Shown here: positions 51,875-62,920 of the stretch, piece by piece
Layout of the letters: each line of letters starts with the position of its first letter
Numbering within the stretch: position 1 is the stretch's first letter
Assembly (NCBI RefSeq): GCF_004684245.1
Contig: NZ_CP038452.1
Coordinates: forward strand, 2,342,796 to 2,406,795
Source of the DNA: Thermus caldilimi
Lineage (GTDB): Bacteria; Deinococcota; Deinococci; Deinococcales; Thermaceae
DNA: 64,000 bases
Direction of reading: 5' to 3'
Made by a program: the position numbers and the translations under genes
The notes under the pieces: generated by a model
The model's database searches: none
Told to the model about the DNA's origin: nothing
What the model saw: the letters and a program-made list of their open reading frames with translations, nothing else

Positions 51875-52989
51875 GCGCCACCTCCCTTGGATAGCCCCTT
51901 AGGGGCTGGTTTGCGGGCGGATTTGGGGCCATACATCACCGCTCCCAGAAGGACCAAGAAGGCGGCCAGGGAGAGGTAGAGGAGGTAGGAGCGGGGAAGG
52001 TCTAAGGCCATCACCAGGGCAGTCACCAGGAACCAGACCAGGGTCACCGGGAAGAGGAAGCCCCAGCCGAAGCGCAGGAGCTGGTCGTAGCGCAACCGGA
52101 ACCAGGTGGCCCGGATCCAGATGAAGAGGAAGAGGAAAAAGGCGATCTTGAGGAACATCCAGAGGTAGGGTACTTCCAAGAAGGGCATGGTCCAGCCCCC
52201 CAGGAAGAGGGTGGGGATGAGGGCGCTGGCGGTGATGAAGTGGATGTACTCGGTCATCTGGAAGAGGGCCCACTTGATGGAGCTGTACTCCGTGTGGTAT
52301 CCCCCCACCAGCTCCTGCTCCGCCTCGGGCAGGTCAAAGGGGGTGCGGGCGGCTTCCGCCAGGGCGGCGATGGCGTAAAGGAGGAAGGCAGGGAAGGCGT
52401 AAAGGATGAGCCAGCCGTGTTCCTTCTGCCAGTTCACGATGTCGTTCAGGTTCAGGCTCCCCACCAAAAGGACGGGGGAGAGGAGGGCCATACCCAGCCC
52501 CAGCTCGTAGGAGATGAGGCTTGCCGAGGAGCGCAGGGAGCCCAGGAGGCTATACTTGCTCCCAGAGGCCCAGCCCGCCAGGAAGATGCCGTAGATGGCC
52601 ATCTCGCTCACGGCGAAGAGGTAGAGGAGGCCCAGGTCCAGGTTCAAGACCCAGGGCTGGTAGCCAAAGAAGCTCCCCGGGGGGCCAAAGGGGATAGCCC
52701 CGAAGGCCAAGAGGGCGAAGACCACACCGATCAGGGGGGCCAGGACGAAGAGCACCTTGTCCGCCCGCTCCACCACCAGGTCCTCCTTGAAGATGCTCTT
52801 GATGGCGTCGGCCACGGGCTGGAGAAGGCCCGAGGGACCCACCCGGTTGGGGCCCAGGCGGATCTGGAAGCGGGCGAGAAGGCGGCGCTCAATCAGGGTC
52901 ATGAAGGCGAAGGCGGTGAGGAGGCCCACCACCACCAACAGGGCCTTCAAGGCCACCATCCAGTAGGGGTCCAAGGGATAGGGGTTCAT
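51871..52989 (-). CDS. nuoH: NADH-quinone oxidoreductase subunit H (Nqo8)
   Basis: The 372-residue membrane subunit forms the quinone chamber. Conserved parts are [23 protein letters not shown] in the first loop (split by charge), [24 protein letters not shown], and the acidic loop [20 protein letters not shown]. The C-terminal tail is longer than in most bacteria and ends in KGLSKGGGA. Confidence 0.96.
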   Translation of the reverse strand: MNPYPLDPYWMVALKALLVVVGLLTAFAFMTLIERRLLARFQIRLGPNRVGPSGLLQPVADAIKSIFKEDLVVERADKVLFVLAPLIGVVFALLAFGAIPFGPPGSFFGYQPWVLNLDLGLLYLFAVSEMAIYGIFLAGWASGSKYSLLGSLRSSASLISYELGLGMALLSPVLLVGSLNLNDIVNWQKEHGWLILYAFPAFLLYAIAALAEAARTPFDLPEAEQELVGGYHTEYSSIKWALFQMTEYIHFITASALIPTLFLGGWTMPFLEVPYLWMFLKIAFFLFLFIWIRATWFRLRYDQLLRFGWGFLFPVTLVWFLVTALVMALDLPRSYLLYLSLAAFLVLLGAVMYGPKSARKPAPKGLSKGGGA

Positions 52990-55334
52990 GCTTCACCTCC
53001 CGTGGGAACCAACACCTTGGCCTCCATCCTCCTGCCCGCAAAGGGACCGAGGGCGGAGAGGTAGAGGAAGCCCTTGGGCAGGTCCTCCCGGTGGACCACC
53101 TGGGCCAGGACCGGGCCCAAGGGGCCTTCCACCTCCACCCGGGCTCCCTCCAAGAGGGCCTCGGCCTTGGCGGTTTCCGGGTGGACCCAAAGCTCGGGGC
53201 GGACGGTCTGGGCCACCTTGCCCGTAAGCTGCCAGGCCCGCCACATGGTGGGCCTCAGGTAGAGCCTCCCCTCCTGCACCTTGGGCCGCAGGCGCTGGGT
53301 GCGGTGGCTGAGGAGGCCTTTGGGGGCCGACAGCCTTCTCCCAAGTTCCCGCTCCGCCTCGAGGCCGAGCCGGAAGGGCGGCCGTACCCCAAGGGCCTCG
53401 GCCAGCAGGACCAGGGCCTGGATGGCGCCCTCCGCCTCGCCGTTTTCGATGGGGGCAGGGTTGAGGGAGAGGAGCCGCCCTTCCAGGTTCACCACCTGCC
53501 CCCGCCGCTCGTAGAAGGTGGGGGCGGGGAGGACCACGTCCGCATACCGCTCCGCCAGGGGGTGGAGGTGGCTGAGGTGCATGATCAGGAAGCGTTTGTC
53601 CTTTAGGGCCCCTTCCGGGGGTACGAAGCCGTAGTAGGCGTAGGGGGCCCCGGGCTCGTCCCAGGCCGCCCCTTTCTCCCCGGGCCAGACCCCCAGGGCC
53701 TCGAGGCCCCGGGCGTTCGCCGCCGGGGTCATGGCCAGCACCTTGGCCCCCTTGCCCTCGGCCAAGAGCCTTGCCCTTTCTGCGGCCACCGCGTCCTGGA
53801 GGACGCCGGCTCCCAGGATGAGGACGGGGTTTTGCGCCTTTTCCCAGGCTTCTTTAGCCATCTTCACCGCTTCGCTACCCTCCTTTTCTCCCAGCAGGCC
53901 AAGAAGGATATCCCGCTCCTCCCCGGGGGCGTGGACCTCGTGGACCTCGGCCCACTTCATGAGGGGGGTGCGGTAGGGGGCGAAGAGGGCCATCTTGTCG
54001 GTGCGCCTGGGCATCCTTTCCTTGATCTGGAGGTCGGCGAAGGGGGTGCCGTGGGCGAGACGCATGGGGGGCTTGAGGTCCCGCACGAACTCGCTTAGGC
54101 GCAGGTGGAGGAGGGGGGCCTCCTCCGTGGGGTCCCCCAGGATCAGGGCGAAGTCCGCTCCCAAGAGGTCCTCAAAGGTGGCAGGGGCGAAGAGGCTCGC
54201 CGGGGCAGCGGTACGGCCCTCAAAGTCCAGATGAGGGGTGTTTAGCAGCCGGGCGAGCTCGCTGGCCATCAGGCCCTCCTCGAGGGTGGCGTCGTGGGAC
54301 AGGTAAATCCCCACCTCCTCCTTCCTGGCTCCTTTGAGGCCTTCCCGGATGGCAGCGAAGGCCTCCTCCCAGGTGGCCTCCACCAGCCTTTCCCCTTTCC
54401 GCACCAAGGGGTATTTGATCCGGTTCTCGTCCGCCCACTCGTGCCCGAACCGGCCGGCGTCGCAAAGCCAGATCTCGTTCACCTCGGGGACTTCCCGGGC
54501 CCGGATGCGCAAAAGCTCCCCGCTCCGGGTGTCCGCGGTGAGGCCGCAGCCCACCGGGCAGAGGGCGCAAGTGGTGGGGGTTTCCTCCATCTCCCAGTTG
54601 CGGGCGCGGAAGCGGGCGGTGAGGTCCAGAAGGGCCCCCACCGGGCAGATGTCGGTGATGTTCCCCGAGAAACCCGAGGGGAGGCCAAAGTCCATGGTGC
54701 CGATGAAGGTGTGCACCCCCCGCTCAATGAAGTCCAGGACCTCGTCCCCGGGGACCTCCTCAAAGTAGCGCACGCAGCGCTTGCAGTGGATGCACCGCTC
54801 CCGGTCCAGGACCACGAAGGGAGAGAGGGGGTGGTGCTTGTCCACGTGGCGGCGGGTGAACTCGAAGCGGGTGTAAGTGGGAAGCTCGAGGGGAGCCTTC
54901 TGGTAATACTTCTCGTAAAGTCCGTACTCCACCGTGCGGTCCTGGAGCTCGCAGGCTCCCCCCTTGTCGCAGGTGGGGCAGTCTAAGGGGTGGTTAAGGA
55001 GGGTGAACTCCACCATCCCCGCCTGGGCCTCCCGCACCACCTCCGAGAGGGTGTCCACCACCATGCCGTCCGCCACGGCGGTGACGCAACTGGCCGCCAG
55101 CTTGGGCTGCCAGGCGATCTCGGGCTCTCCCTTGTCGTTCAGGACCGGCTTGCCATCCGGACCCCTTTTGGGCAGGCCGATGCGCACCAGGCACATGCGG
55201 CAGGCCCCGATGGGGGAGAGGTGCTTTTCCGAGCAGAAGAGGGGCACATCGTACCCCGCGTGGAAGACCGCGTCCATGACGCTGGTCCCCGGGGGCACCT
55301 CCACCACGCGGTCGTTGACCTTGACCTTAACCAC
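52986..55334 (-). CDS. nuoG: NADH-quinone oxidoreductase subunit G (Nqo3)
   Basis: The 782-residue subunit carries the N1b, N4 and N5 clusters in the N-terminal part ([40 protein letters not shown]), followed by a molybdopterin-like domain without cofactor. The extra N7 cluster ligands CALCPVGC and LCDAG are present, as in Thermus and E. coli. GTG 55334 is preferred over TTG 55346: GGAGGTG sits just before it, and the protein then aligns with the remembered Thermus N-terminus (VVKVKVNDR). Confidence 0.95.
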   Translation of the reverse strand: MVKVKVNDRVVEVPPGTSVMDAVFHAGYDVPLFCSEKHLSPIGACRMCLVRIGLPKRGPDGKPVLNDKGEPEIAWQPKLAASCVTAVADGMVVDTLSEVVREAQAGMVEFTLLNHPLDCPTCDKGGACELQDRTVEYGLYEKYYQKAPLELPTYTRFEFTRRHVDKHHPLSPFVVLDRERCIHCKRCVRYFEEVPGDEVLDFIERGVHTFIGTMDFGLPSGFSGNITDICPVGALLDLTARFRARNWEMEETPTTCALCPVGCGLTADTRSGELLRIRAREVPEVNEIWLCDAGRFGHEWADENRIKYPLVRKGERLVEATWEEAFAAIREGLKGARKEEVGIYLSHDATLEEGLMASELARLLNTPHLDFEGRTAAPASLFAPATFEDLLGADFALILGDPTEEAPLLHLRLSEFVRDLKPPMRLAHGTPFADLQIKERMPRRTDKMALFAPYRTPLMKWAEVHEVHAPGEERDILLGLLGEKEGSEAVKMAKEAWEKAQNPVLILGAGVLQDAVAAERARLLAEGKGAKVLAMTPAANARGLEALGVWPGEKGAAWDEPGAPYAYYGFVPPEGALKDKRFLIMHLSHLHPLAERYADVVLPAPTFYERRGQVVNLEGRLLSLNPAPIENGEAEGAIQALVLLAEALGVRPPFRLGLEAERELGRRLSAPKGLLSHRTQRLRPKVQEGRLYLRPTMWRAWQLTGKVAQTVRPELWVHPETAKAEALLEGARVEVEGPLGPVLAQVVHREDLPKGFLYLSALGPFAGRRMEAKVLVPTGGEA

Positions 55335-55336
55335 CT

Positions 55337-56650
55337 TCACCTCCAAAGGTTCACCCTGGGCACGGGCTTCTTTTCCCGCACCAGGGCCAGGTACTGGTCC
55401 TTAAAGTGCTTCAAGGAACCTTTCACCGGCCACACCGCCGCATCCGCCAGGGGGCAGAAGCTCCGGCCCTCGATGAGGGGCAGAAGGGCCTCCAGGTTTT
55501 CCACGTCCTTCTCCTCCCCCTCCCCGGAGCCGATCTTGGCGAAGAGGTTCACCATGAAGCCCGCCACCCCTTCCCGGCAGGGGGTGCACTTGCCGCAGGA
55601 TTCGTGGGCGTAGAAGCGGGTCACGTTCCACATGGCGTCCACCATGCTGACCCTTTCCGGGATGAGGATAACCCCTCCTGTGCCCAGCATGGAGCCCTTG
55701 GCTTGGAGGTGCTCGTAGCTCATGGGGGTGTCCAGGACCTCATCGGTAAAGGGCAAGGGCGGGGTGGAAGACCCTCCGGGGATGAGGGCCTGGATGGGCT
55801 CCAGGGGCCCTCCCGCCCAGTCGTAGATGAGCTCCCGCAGGGTGGTGCCCATGGGGAGTTCATAGACCCCGGGCCGCCTGACGGGCCCCGAGACCTGGTA
55901 GAGCTTCATCCCCTTGGACTGCTCGGTGCCCATGCTGGCAAACCAGTCGGCACCCCGCTCCAGGATGGGCACCACCGAGGCCAGGGTTTCCACGTTGTTG
56001 ATGGTGGTGGGCTTGCCCCAGAGGCCGGATTGGGCAGGGAAGGGAGGCTTCAGGCGGGGGTTGGCCCTTAAGCCCTCCAGGGAGTTCATGAGGGCGGTTT
56101 CCTCCCCGCAGATGTAGGCCCCGGCCCCCCGGTGCACGTGCACGTCGAAGGAGAAGCCGCTGCCGAAGAGGTTTTCCCCCAGGTAGCCCCGCTCGCGGGC
56201 CTCCCGGATGGCGGCCTCGAGGCGGTCCGCCGCCTTGCGGTACTCCCCGCGCACGTAGATGTACCCCACCGTGGCCCTTATGGCGTAGCCCGCCAGGATC
56301 ATGCCCTCGAGGAGCAGGTGGGGGACGTCCTCCATGATGTACCGGTCCTTGAAGCTTCCGGGCTCGGACTCGTCGGCGTTGCAGATCAGGTAGTGCTGCT
56401 TCCCGTCCTTGGGCATGAAGCTCCACTTCACCCCCGTGGGGAAGCCTGCCCCGCCCCGGCCCCTGAGCCCCGAGCGCTTCACCTCCTCGATGACCTCCTC
56501 CGGGGTTTTCTCCTTTAGAACCCGCTTGGCGGTCTCGTATCCCCCGTGCTTCAGGTAGTAGTCCAGGGTCCAGCTTCCCTCCTGGCCCACGTGGGCGTAG
56601 AGGGTTTTTTCAAAGCGGGGGTCGCGTCCGGAAACGATGGGCCCGGTCAT
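55337..56650 (-). CDS. nuoF: NADH-quinone oxidoreductase subunit F (Nqo1), NADH/FMN site
   Basis: The 437-residue subunit starts at ATG 56650. The NADH-binding [18 protein letters not shown], the FMN region [14 protein letters not shown], and the N3 cluster ligands in [11 protein letters not shown] with a later Cys in FCPLADAA are all present. It oxidises NADH at the tip of the peripheral arm. Its ATG overlaps the nuoE stop by 4 bases, and nuoG begins 2 bases after its stop. Confidence 0.97.
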   Translation of the reverse strand: MTGPIVSGRDPRFEKTLYAHVGQEGSWTLDYYLKHGGYETAKRVLKEKTPEEVIEEVKRSGLRGRGGAGFPTGVKWSFMPKDGKQHYLICNADESEPGSFKDRYIMEDVPHLLLEGMILAGYAIRATVGYIYVRGEYRKAADRLEAAIREARERGYLGENLFGSGFSFDVHVHRGAGAYICGEETALMNSLEGLRANPRLKPPFPAQSGLWGKPTTINNVETLASVVPILERGADWFASMGTEQSKGMKLYQVSGPVRRPGVYELPMGTTLRELIYDWAGGPLEPIQALIPGGSSTPPLPFTDEVLDTPMSYEHLQAKGSMLGTGGVILIPERVSMVDAMWNVTRFYAHESCGKCTPCREGVAGFMVNLFAKIGSGEGEEKDVENLEALLPLIEGRSFCPLADAAVWPVKGSLKHFKDQYLALVREKKPVPRVNLWR

Positions 56651-57192
56651 ACCTCCACCTCGTGCACGTGGTGCCCGCATTTGCCGGGGAGCTCGATCTC
56701 CTCGAGGCGTTTGCCCGCCTTGAGGCCCTTCAGGAGCGCCTCAAGCCTCGCCCGGGTCACGCATTCCACATAGGGTTCGTCGTTTACCTGGATCACAGGG
56801 GCGGTGTGGCAGCTTCCCAGGCACTCCACCTTCTGCACGCTGAAAAGGCCATCCGGGGTCACCTCCCCCGGGCCGATGCCCAGGGTTTCCGTGAGGTAAT
56901 CCCAAAGCTCGTCCGCCCCCGCCAGTTTGCAGGAGAGGGTGGAGCAGACCTGGAGGTGGTACTTGCCGGTGGGCACGAACTGGTAGTAGGAGTAGAAGCT
57001 CGCCACCCCCATGACCTCGGTGGCGGTGGTGCCCACCAGGCGGGCGATCTCCTCCACCCGCTCGGGCCGGATCCAGCCTTCTTCCTGTTGCACCTTCCGC
57101 AAAAGGGGCATGATGGCCGAGCGGCGGCCTTCGGGTGGATACTTGGAAAAGGTTTCTGCAAGGAAGTCCTGCTTGTCGTCAAAGAACCCCAT
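56647..57192 (-). CDS. nuoE: NADH-quinone oxidoreductase subunit E (Nqo2), [2Fe-2S]
   Basis: The 181-residue thioredoxin-like subunit binds cluster N1a through CSTLSC (C-x4-C) and CLGSC (C-x3-C). The length equals Thermus Nqo2. A C-terminal [10 protein letters not shown] extension is also typical of Thermus. Confidence 0.96.
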   Translation of the reverse strand: MGFFDDKQDFLAETFSKYPPEGRRSAIMPLLRKVQQEEGWIRPERVEEIARLVGTTATEVMGVASFYSYYQFVPTGKYHLQVCSTLSCKLAGADELWDYLTETLGIGPGEVTPDGLFSVQKVECLGSCHTAPVIQVNDEPYVECVTRARLEALLKGLKAGKRLEEIELPGKCGHHVHEVEV

Positions 57193-57201
57193 CTTCCCTC
57201 C

Positions 57202-58422
57202 TTAGCGGTCCACGTCGCCCATGACCGGGTCCAGGCTGGCGATGATGGCCACCATGTCCGCCACCTGCTCCCCCTTGGTGGCGTAGGGGAGGCTTTGCAG
57301 GTTCACGAAGCTGGGGGCCCGCACCTTCACCCGGTAGGGCATGCTCCCCCCATCGGAGATGATGTAGTAGCCGAGTTCTCCTCGAGCGGATTCCGTGGGC
57401 ACGTACACCTCCCCCTTGGGAGGGTGGAAGCCCTCGGTGTAGTGCTTGAAGTGGTAGATGACCGCCTCCATGGAGGTCTCCAGGAGGTGCCTGGGAGGGG
57501 GGGTGATCTGGGGGTTGGGATCGCGCACCGGCCCCGGCTCCAGCCGCTCCAGGGCCTGCTTTATGATCTTCACCGACTCCCGCATCTCCCGGATGCGGAT
57601 GAGCATGCGGTCGAACACGTCCCCCCGCTCCCCCAAGGGCACCTCGAACCGGTAGGTGTCGTAGCCCGCATAGGGGTAGGCCTTGCGCACGTCGTAGTTC
57701 ACCCCGCTGGCCCTCAAAGACCCTCCGGTGAGGCCCAGGTGAATGGCCACCTCGGGGGGGATGACCCCCACGCCCCGGGCCCGCTTGTAGAAGATGGGGC
57801 TTTCCGAAAAGAGGGCCTCGTACTCGTCGATGCGGTGGGGCAGGACCTGCAAAAGCTTTTTAAGTTCGGGTACGAACTCCTCGGGGAGATCCTCCTTGAC
57901 CCCGCCGATGCGGATGTAGTTGTGGTGGAAGCGCTGGCCCGTTACCCACTCGAAGAGGTCCAGGATACTCTCCCGCTCCCGGAAGGCGTAGAAGAAGGGG
58001 GTGAGGGCCCCGAGGTCCAAAAGCCCCGTGCCCAGGAAGACCAGGTGGCTGGCCAGGCGGGAGAGCTCGTTCAGGATGATGCGGATGGTCTCCGCCCTCT
58101 TGGGCACCACCGCTCCCACCAGCTTCTCCACCGCCAGGGCGTAGGCCAGGTCGTGGGCGAAGGAGTGGAGGTAGTCCATCCGGGGCGTATACGTGATCAC
58201 CTGCGTATACGTCCGGTTCTCCATATTCTTCTCAAACCCGGTGTGGAGGTAGCCGATGTGGGGGACGAGGTCCAGGACCTCTTCGCCCGATAGGGTTACC
58301 ACCACGCGCAACACCCCGTGGGTGGAGGGGTGCTGGGGTCCCACGTTCAGGGCCATGACCTCCGTGCGAAGCTCCTTGGGCTCCTCCGCCACCCTTGGGT
58401 CCAGGTCCAGGTAGTCCTTCAT
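57202..58422 (-). CDS. nuoD: NADH-quinone oxidoreductase subunit D (Nqo4)
   Basis: The 406-residue NiFe-hydrogenase-like subunit lines the quinone pocket. Markers are [14 protein letters not shown] (loop with the quinone-site His), [18 protein letters not shown] and [13 protein letters not shown]. The first 20 residues differ from those I recall for T. thermophilus Nqo4, as expected for a variable N-terminus. It follows nuoC by 18 bases. Confidence 0.96.
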   Translation of the reverse strand: MKDYLDLDPRVAEEPKELRTEVMALNVGPQHPSTHGVLRVVVTLSGEEVLDLVPHIGYLHTGFEKNMENRTYTQVITYTPRMDYLHSFAHDLAYALAVEKLVGAVVPKRAETIRIILNELSRLASHLVFLGTGLLDLGALTPFFYAFRERESILDLFEWVTGQRFHHNYIRIGGVKEDLPEEFVPELKKLLQVLPHRIDEYEALFSESPIFYKRARGVGVIPPEVAIHLGLTGGSLRASGVNYDVRKAYPYAGYDTYRFEVPLGERGDVFDRMLIRIREMRESVKIIKQALERLEPGPVRDPNPQITPPPRHLLETSMEAVIYHFKHYTEGFHPPKGEVYVPTESARGELGYYIISDGGSMPYRVKVRAPSFVNLQSLPYATKGEQVADMVAIIASLDPVMGDVDR

Positions 58423-58440
58423 TTGCCCTCCCTAGCCAAC

Positions 58441-59076
58441 CTAGCCCCTACCGGGGCCCTTTTCTCCCTTGGCCTTGACCAGGTCCGCCCAAAGAGCCCG
58501 ATACCCCTTGCGGCTACCCCCCCGGTAGGCGGTGAGGCCGGGGTTCTTCCCGGTAAGGGCGGCCCGGAACTCGCTGGGCACGATGAAGCGCCCCTCGCGG
58601 AACAGGGTGGGGGTCTCCCCCAGGGGGAAGTCCTTGCGCAGGGGGTGGCCCTCGAGGTCCTCCGGGGTCAGGATCTTGCGCAAATCCGGGTGGCCTTCAA
58701 AGACGATCCCAAAGAGGTCGTAAACCTCCCTCTCCAAAAAGTTGGCGCTTCCCCAGAGGTCGGTGACGGTGGGAAGCCTGGGATCCTTTTCCGACACATA
58801 GACCCGGACGAAGAACCGGCTGCCGTCCCCATCCCGCCACCCAGGCAAGGAAACCAGCTCGTAGACCACGGCGAACCGCTCCGGGCGGGGGTCCGGGTAC
58901 TCCAGGTAGTCTATGCCCACGATGTCCGCCAGGTAGTTGAAACCGAGCTCCTTGTAGCGGGCCATCTGCCCCTTGAAGGCCTCCCGGGGCACCACCACCC
59001 AGAGGTTGCCAAGGCCGTTGTCCTCTATGGCGTAGCCCGTGGCCTGGGCTTCTTCCAGCACCCTATTGAGCCGCAT
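58441..59076 (-). CDS. nuoC: NADH-quinone oxidoreductase subunit C (Nqo5)
   Basis: The 211-residue scaffold subunit contains the family signature ERE-type [21 protein letters not shown] and the [16 protein letters not shown] end. It carries no cofactor and pairs with NuoD. It lies 3 bases after nuoB. Confidence 0.95.
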   Translation of the reverse strand: MRLNRVLEEAQATGYAIEDNGLGNLWVVVPREAFKGQMARYKELGFNYLADIVGIDYLEYPDPRPERFAVVYELVSLPGWRDGDGSRFFVRVYVSEKDPRLPTVTDLWGSANFLEREVYDLFGIVFEGHPDLRKILTPEDLEGHPLRKDFPLGETPTLFREGRFIVPSEFRAALTGKNPGLTAYRGGSRKGYRALWADLVKAKGEKGPGRG

Positions 59077-59079
59077 ACC

Positions 59080-59625
59080 TCACCCCCTGGCGCGCTTCCA
59101 GGCGGCCACGGGGGGAAGCCTTTCCCCCCGCTCGTTCACCGCCTGGCCCCGCACCTTCTTCTGGAGCTGCATCACCGCGTAGATAAGCGCCTCGGGGCGC
59201 GGCGGGCAACCCGGCACATACACGTCCACCGGCACCACCGAGTCCACGTTTTGCACGATGGCGTAGTTGTTGAACATCCCCCCAGAGCTGGCGCAGGCCC
59301 CCATGGAGATCACCCACTTGGGGTCGGGCATCTGCTCCCAGACCCTCCGCATCACCGGGGCCATCTTCTTGGAGAGCCTTCCCGCCACGATCATCACGTC
59401 CGCCTGGCGGGGGCTTGCCCGGAAGACCTCGCTGCCGAAGCGGGCCAGGTCGTTGCGGGCGTCGGTGGAGGCCATCATCTCGATGGCGCAGCAGGCCAGG
59501 CCAAAGGTAGCGGGCCAGAGGCTGTTGGAACGGCCCCAGGCCACCAGCTTCTCCAGGGTGGTAAAGAGGATGCCCTCCCGCTCCAGCTCCTGCACGTCCC
59601 GCTCAAAGAGGTCTTTTAGTGCCAC
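59080..59625 (-). CDS. nuoB: NADH-quinone oxidoreductase subunit B (Nqo6), cluster N2
   Basis: From GTG 59625 the protein has 181 residues, as in Thermus Nqo6. The N2 ligands are the tandem cysteines in [10 protein letters not shown], the Cys in GACASSGG and the one in [10 protein letters not shown]2 donates electrons to quinone. The start lies inside the nuoA 3' end with a 10-base overlap; a longer open frame from 59646 is less likely. Confidence 0.96.
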   Translation of the reverse strand: MALKDLFERDVQELEREGILFTTLEKLVAWGRSNSLWPATFGLACCAIEMMASTDARNDLARFGSEVFRASPRQADVMIVAGRLSKKMAPVMRRVWEQMPDPKWVISMGACASSGGMFNNYAIVQNVDSVVPVDVYVPGCPPRPEALIYAVMQLQKKVRGQAVNERGERLPPVAAWKRARG

Positions 59626-59975
59626 CGCATCACCCCCTTCCACCACTCGTAGAGGAAGCCCACGAAGAGGAGGAGGGTGAAGCCCAAAACCCCGAGGAAG
59701 CCGTAAAGCCCAAGGCCCCCCGCGCTCACCGCGTAGGGCCAGAGGAAGGCCACCTCCACGTCGAAGAGGATGAAAAGCATGGCCACCACGTAGAAGTGAA
59801 CAGGGAAGCGCTTAACCTCCCCTGCTGGGTCATTCCCCGACTCGTAGGGCATGAGCTTGGCCTTCCCCGGTTTTTTGGGACCTAGGAGAGCTCCCACCAC
59901 CAGGGCTGCCAGTCCGATGAAAAGGGCCACCCCTAGGTAAATCAGGATGTTCACGTACTCCGCGATCGGCGCCAA
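59616..59975 (-). CDS. nuoA: NADH-quinone oxidoreductase subunit A (Nqo7)
   Basis: The 119-residue three-helix subunit has the conserved loop [23 protein letters not shown] (split by a turn) and [12 protein letters not shown]. The start codon is TTG 59975, preceded by AAGGAGGGG; the resulting sequence ([10 protein letters not shown] after the start) has the Thermus Nqo7 length. It is the first gene of the 14-gene operon. Confidence 0.95.
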   Translation of the reverse strand: MAPIAEYVNILIYLGVALFIGLAALVVGALLGPKKPGKAKLMPYESGNDPAGEVKRFPVHFYVVAMLFILFDVEVAFLWPYAVSAGGLGLYGFLGVLGFTLLLFVGFLYEWWKGVMRWH

Positions 59976-60003
59976 GGTCCCCTCCTTTCGTGCATCCCTT
60001 CAC

Positions 60004-60039
60004 GAGGTGGGGGCCTAAAATCCTCGAGGGCCCCACCTC
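60004..60039 (-). other. Long hairpin in the nuo leader
   Basis: GAGGTGGGGCC and GGCCCCCACCTC form an 11-12-bp stem with one bulge and a 13-base A/T-containing loop, 28 bases before the nuoA start. No T-run follows. It could slow or protect the nuo mRNA, or help end readthrough from rsmA. Confidence 0.45.
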
Positions 60040-60087
60040 GGTTCCCGCCCATCTTATCACCCCAGGTGCGGGACAATAGGGGTGGAC

Positions 60088-60115
60088 TACACCGAAGGGG
60101 AGGCTAATCGGTGTA
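60088..60115. promoter_or_regulatory. Inverted repeat between nuoA and rsmA, possible operator
   Basis: TACACCGA and TCGGTGTA are perfect 8-bp arms around 12 bases. They lie upstream of the likely nuo promoter region, 28 bases beyond the rsmA stop. The dyad could bind a dimeric repressor or fold in the rsmA 3' end. No T-run supports a terminator. Confidence 0.4.
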
Positions 60116-60143
60116 AGCCGTTTGATTATCGACAGCCAAGACG

Positions 60144-61694
<1,551 letters not shown>

Positions 61695-61698
<4 letters not shown>

Positions 61699-62339
61699 CC
61701 CTTGAGGAGGGCCCGGAGCTCCCCGTAAAGCCGCTTGGTTTCCTCGGGGGTTTTGCCGTAACCGGCGTACTTGTTGACGATCTTGGCGGCCTCCTTGCCC
61801 AGGCCCTTTTCCTTAAGCCTTTCCAGAAGCTGATCGATGAGCCGGTAGGCCTCGGGCTTCTCCTCTCCGAGGCCCTCCTCCTCGAGGGGGGAAGACTCGG
61901 GTAGCTTGGGTGGGGTGAAGCGCCCCTTCTCCGGGTCATAGTCCACCCATTGCTTTTCCAGGCGGTAGAGGTAACGACCCACGCCGAACTTCACCGCGGC
62001 CCTTTTCAGGGCGTCGGAAAAGGCGGCCTTCAGGGAATCCCCTTCCCCCACGTCCTCCTTGGTTACCCCCAGGATCGTGAGGCGGCACTTCACCTCCACC
62101 AGGCGTTCGCGCCGCTCCCCCCGCTCATCCCTCACCGTGCGCTCGGCGTCGGCCAGAACCTCGTAGGCATCCTGCCACCCCTCAGGACCCACCGCCCGGT
62201 CCAGGCGGTCCAAAACGGTACGGGCATCCACATAGGGAACCACCAGGGCGCGTTTTTTATCCCGGGAGAGGGCCTCGATGCGCCACTGCACCTCCCCAGG
62301 GGGAAAGGGCTCGGAGAGTTTTTGCCAGACTTCGTCCAT
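61695..62339 (-). CDS. ddrA: Single-strand annealing protein DdrA (Rad52-like)
   Basis: The 214-residue protein matches the Deinococcus-Thermus DdrA/Rad52 family: VQWRIEALSRDKKRALVVPYVDARTV near the N-terminus (split by a turn), VGPEGWQDAYEVL, VKCRLTILG, SLKAAFSDALKRAAVKFGVGRYLYRL, and a helical C-terminal tail. DdrA binds and protects 3' single-stranded ends and helps survival after DNA damage in Deinococcus. TAGACT is 6 bases before the ATG (leaderless), within a perfect palindrome. Confidence 0.88.
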
Positions 62340-62359
62340 ACCTAAAGTCTACTTTAGGT
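62340..62359. promoter_or_regulatory. Palindrome over the ddrA -10 box
   Basis: ACCTAAAG and CTTTAGGT form perfect 8-bp arms with a 4-base centre. The minus-strand -10 box TAGACT of ddrA lies across the centre, and the ATG directly adjoins one arm. The placement suits a repressor operator. It does not resemble the Deinococcus RDRM consensus. Confidence 0.5.
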
Positions 62360-62389
62360 GGCGTTTAAGGGTTAAGGGGAAAGCTGGGT

Positions 62390-62395
62390 TAGGCT
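62390..62395 (+). promoter_or_regulatory. -10 box of the small secreted-protein gene (leaderless)
   Basis: TAGGCT is followed by AAGGAC and the ATG at 62402. The AAGGA string is too close to the ATG to serve as a ribosome site. Confidence 0.35.
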
Positions 62396-62401
62396 AAGGA
62401 C

Positions 62402-62764
62402 ATGCGCAGGTTATTCGGGATACTCCCCCTCTTGCTTTTGGCCTGGGCCCTCGAGGTGAGTCCCAGCAACCCCTTGGAACTCCGCATCACCGCCACCCTC
62501 TCCTTCAACCTCTTTCCCCAGGCGGTGGTGGTGGAGCGCCTCCCGGAGCCCCAAGGGCTCTTGGTGGTCTACCGCTACTCCCAAGCGGAGGCCATTTTCC
62601 GCTACCACGATGCGGATCTCCGCCGCCGGGGTTGGGTGCGGGTGAAGTACGAGGTGAAGAAGGACGAGTGGAAGGCGGAGTACAAGAAGGGTAAGGCCAA
62701 GGCCAAGCTTTCCGTGAAGGACAAGAAGGGCCGGGTGGAGGTCCGGCTCAGGGAAGGGGACTAG
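62402..62764 (+). CDS. Small secreted hypothetical protein
   Basis: The 120-residue protein has a signal peptide (MRRLFGILPLLLLAWALE). A central beta-like region follows (LVVYRYSQAEAIFRYHDADLRRRGW), and the tail is highly basic and charged (KKDEWKAEYKKGKAKAKLSVK), suited to binding an acidic polymer or surface. No family was recognised. It is divergent from ddrA and sits before a tRNA gene. Confidence 0.6.
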   Translation: MRRLFGILPLLLLAWALEVSPSNPLELRITATLSFNLFPQAVVVERLPEPQGLLVVYRYSQAEAIFRYHDADLRRRGWVRVKYEVKKDEWKAEYKKGKAKAKLSVKDKKGRVEVRLREGD

Positions 62765-62790
62765 ACAAGGCCTAGGCCCCTTGCTACCCT
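62762..62790 (+). promoter_or_regulatory. Promoter of tRNA-Ala
   Basis: TAGACA (62762-62767) and TACCCT (62785-62790) are exactly 17 bases apart. The -35 box starts in the stop codon of the preceding gene. Transcription would begin about 5 bases before the tRNA. Confidence 0.65.
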
Positions 62791-62801
62791 AAAGGGCGCG
62801 T

Positions 62802-62877
62802 GGGGCCGTGGCGCAGCTGGGAGCGCGCCTGAATCGCACTCAGGAGGTCACGGGTTCGAGTCCCGTCGGCTCCACCA
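62802..62877 (+). tRNA. tRNA-Ala (anticodon CGC)
   Basis: The 76-base sequence folds into a standard cloverleaf with encoded CCA. The acceptor stem GGGGCCG/CGGCTCC contains the G3:U70 wobble pair that identifies alanine tRNA. The anticodon stem-loop is CCTGA-ATCGCAC-TCAGG, giving CGC for codon GCG. The T arm is CACGGGTTCGAGTCCCGT. Confidence 0.95.
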
Positions 62878-62878
62878 G

Positions 62879-62908
62879 AAAAACCTCCCGCCCAGGCGGG
62901 AGGTTTTT
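62879..62908. terminator. Bidirectional terminator after tRNA-Ala
   Basis: AAAAACCTCCCGCC and GGCGGGAGGTTTTT form a perfect stem with a 2- to 4-base loop. T-runs flank it on both strands, so it can end both the tRNA transcript and the opposing gene at 62921. Confidence 0.92.
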
Positions 62909-62920
62909 CCTTGGCGCTTC

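Noticed and set aside
62340-62359. Deinococcus-type radiation/desiccation response motif at ddrA
   Set aside because: The palindrome sequence does not match the RDRM core, and no DdrO-like regulator is in the window.
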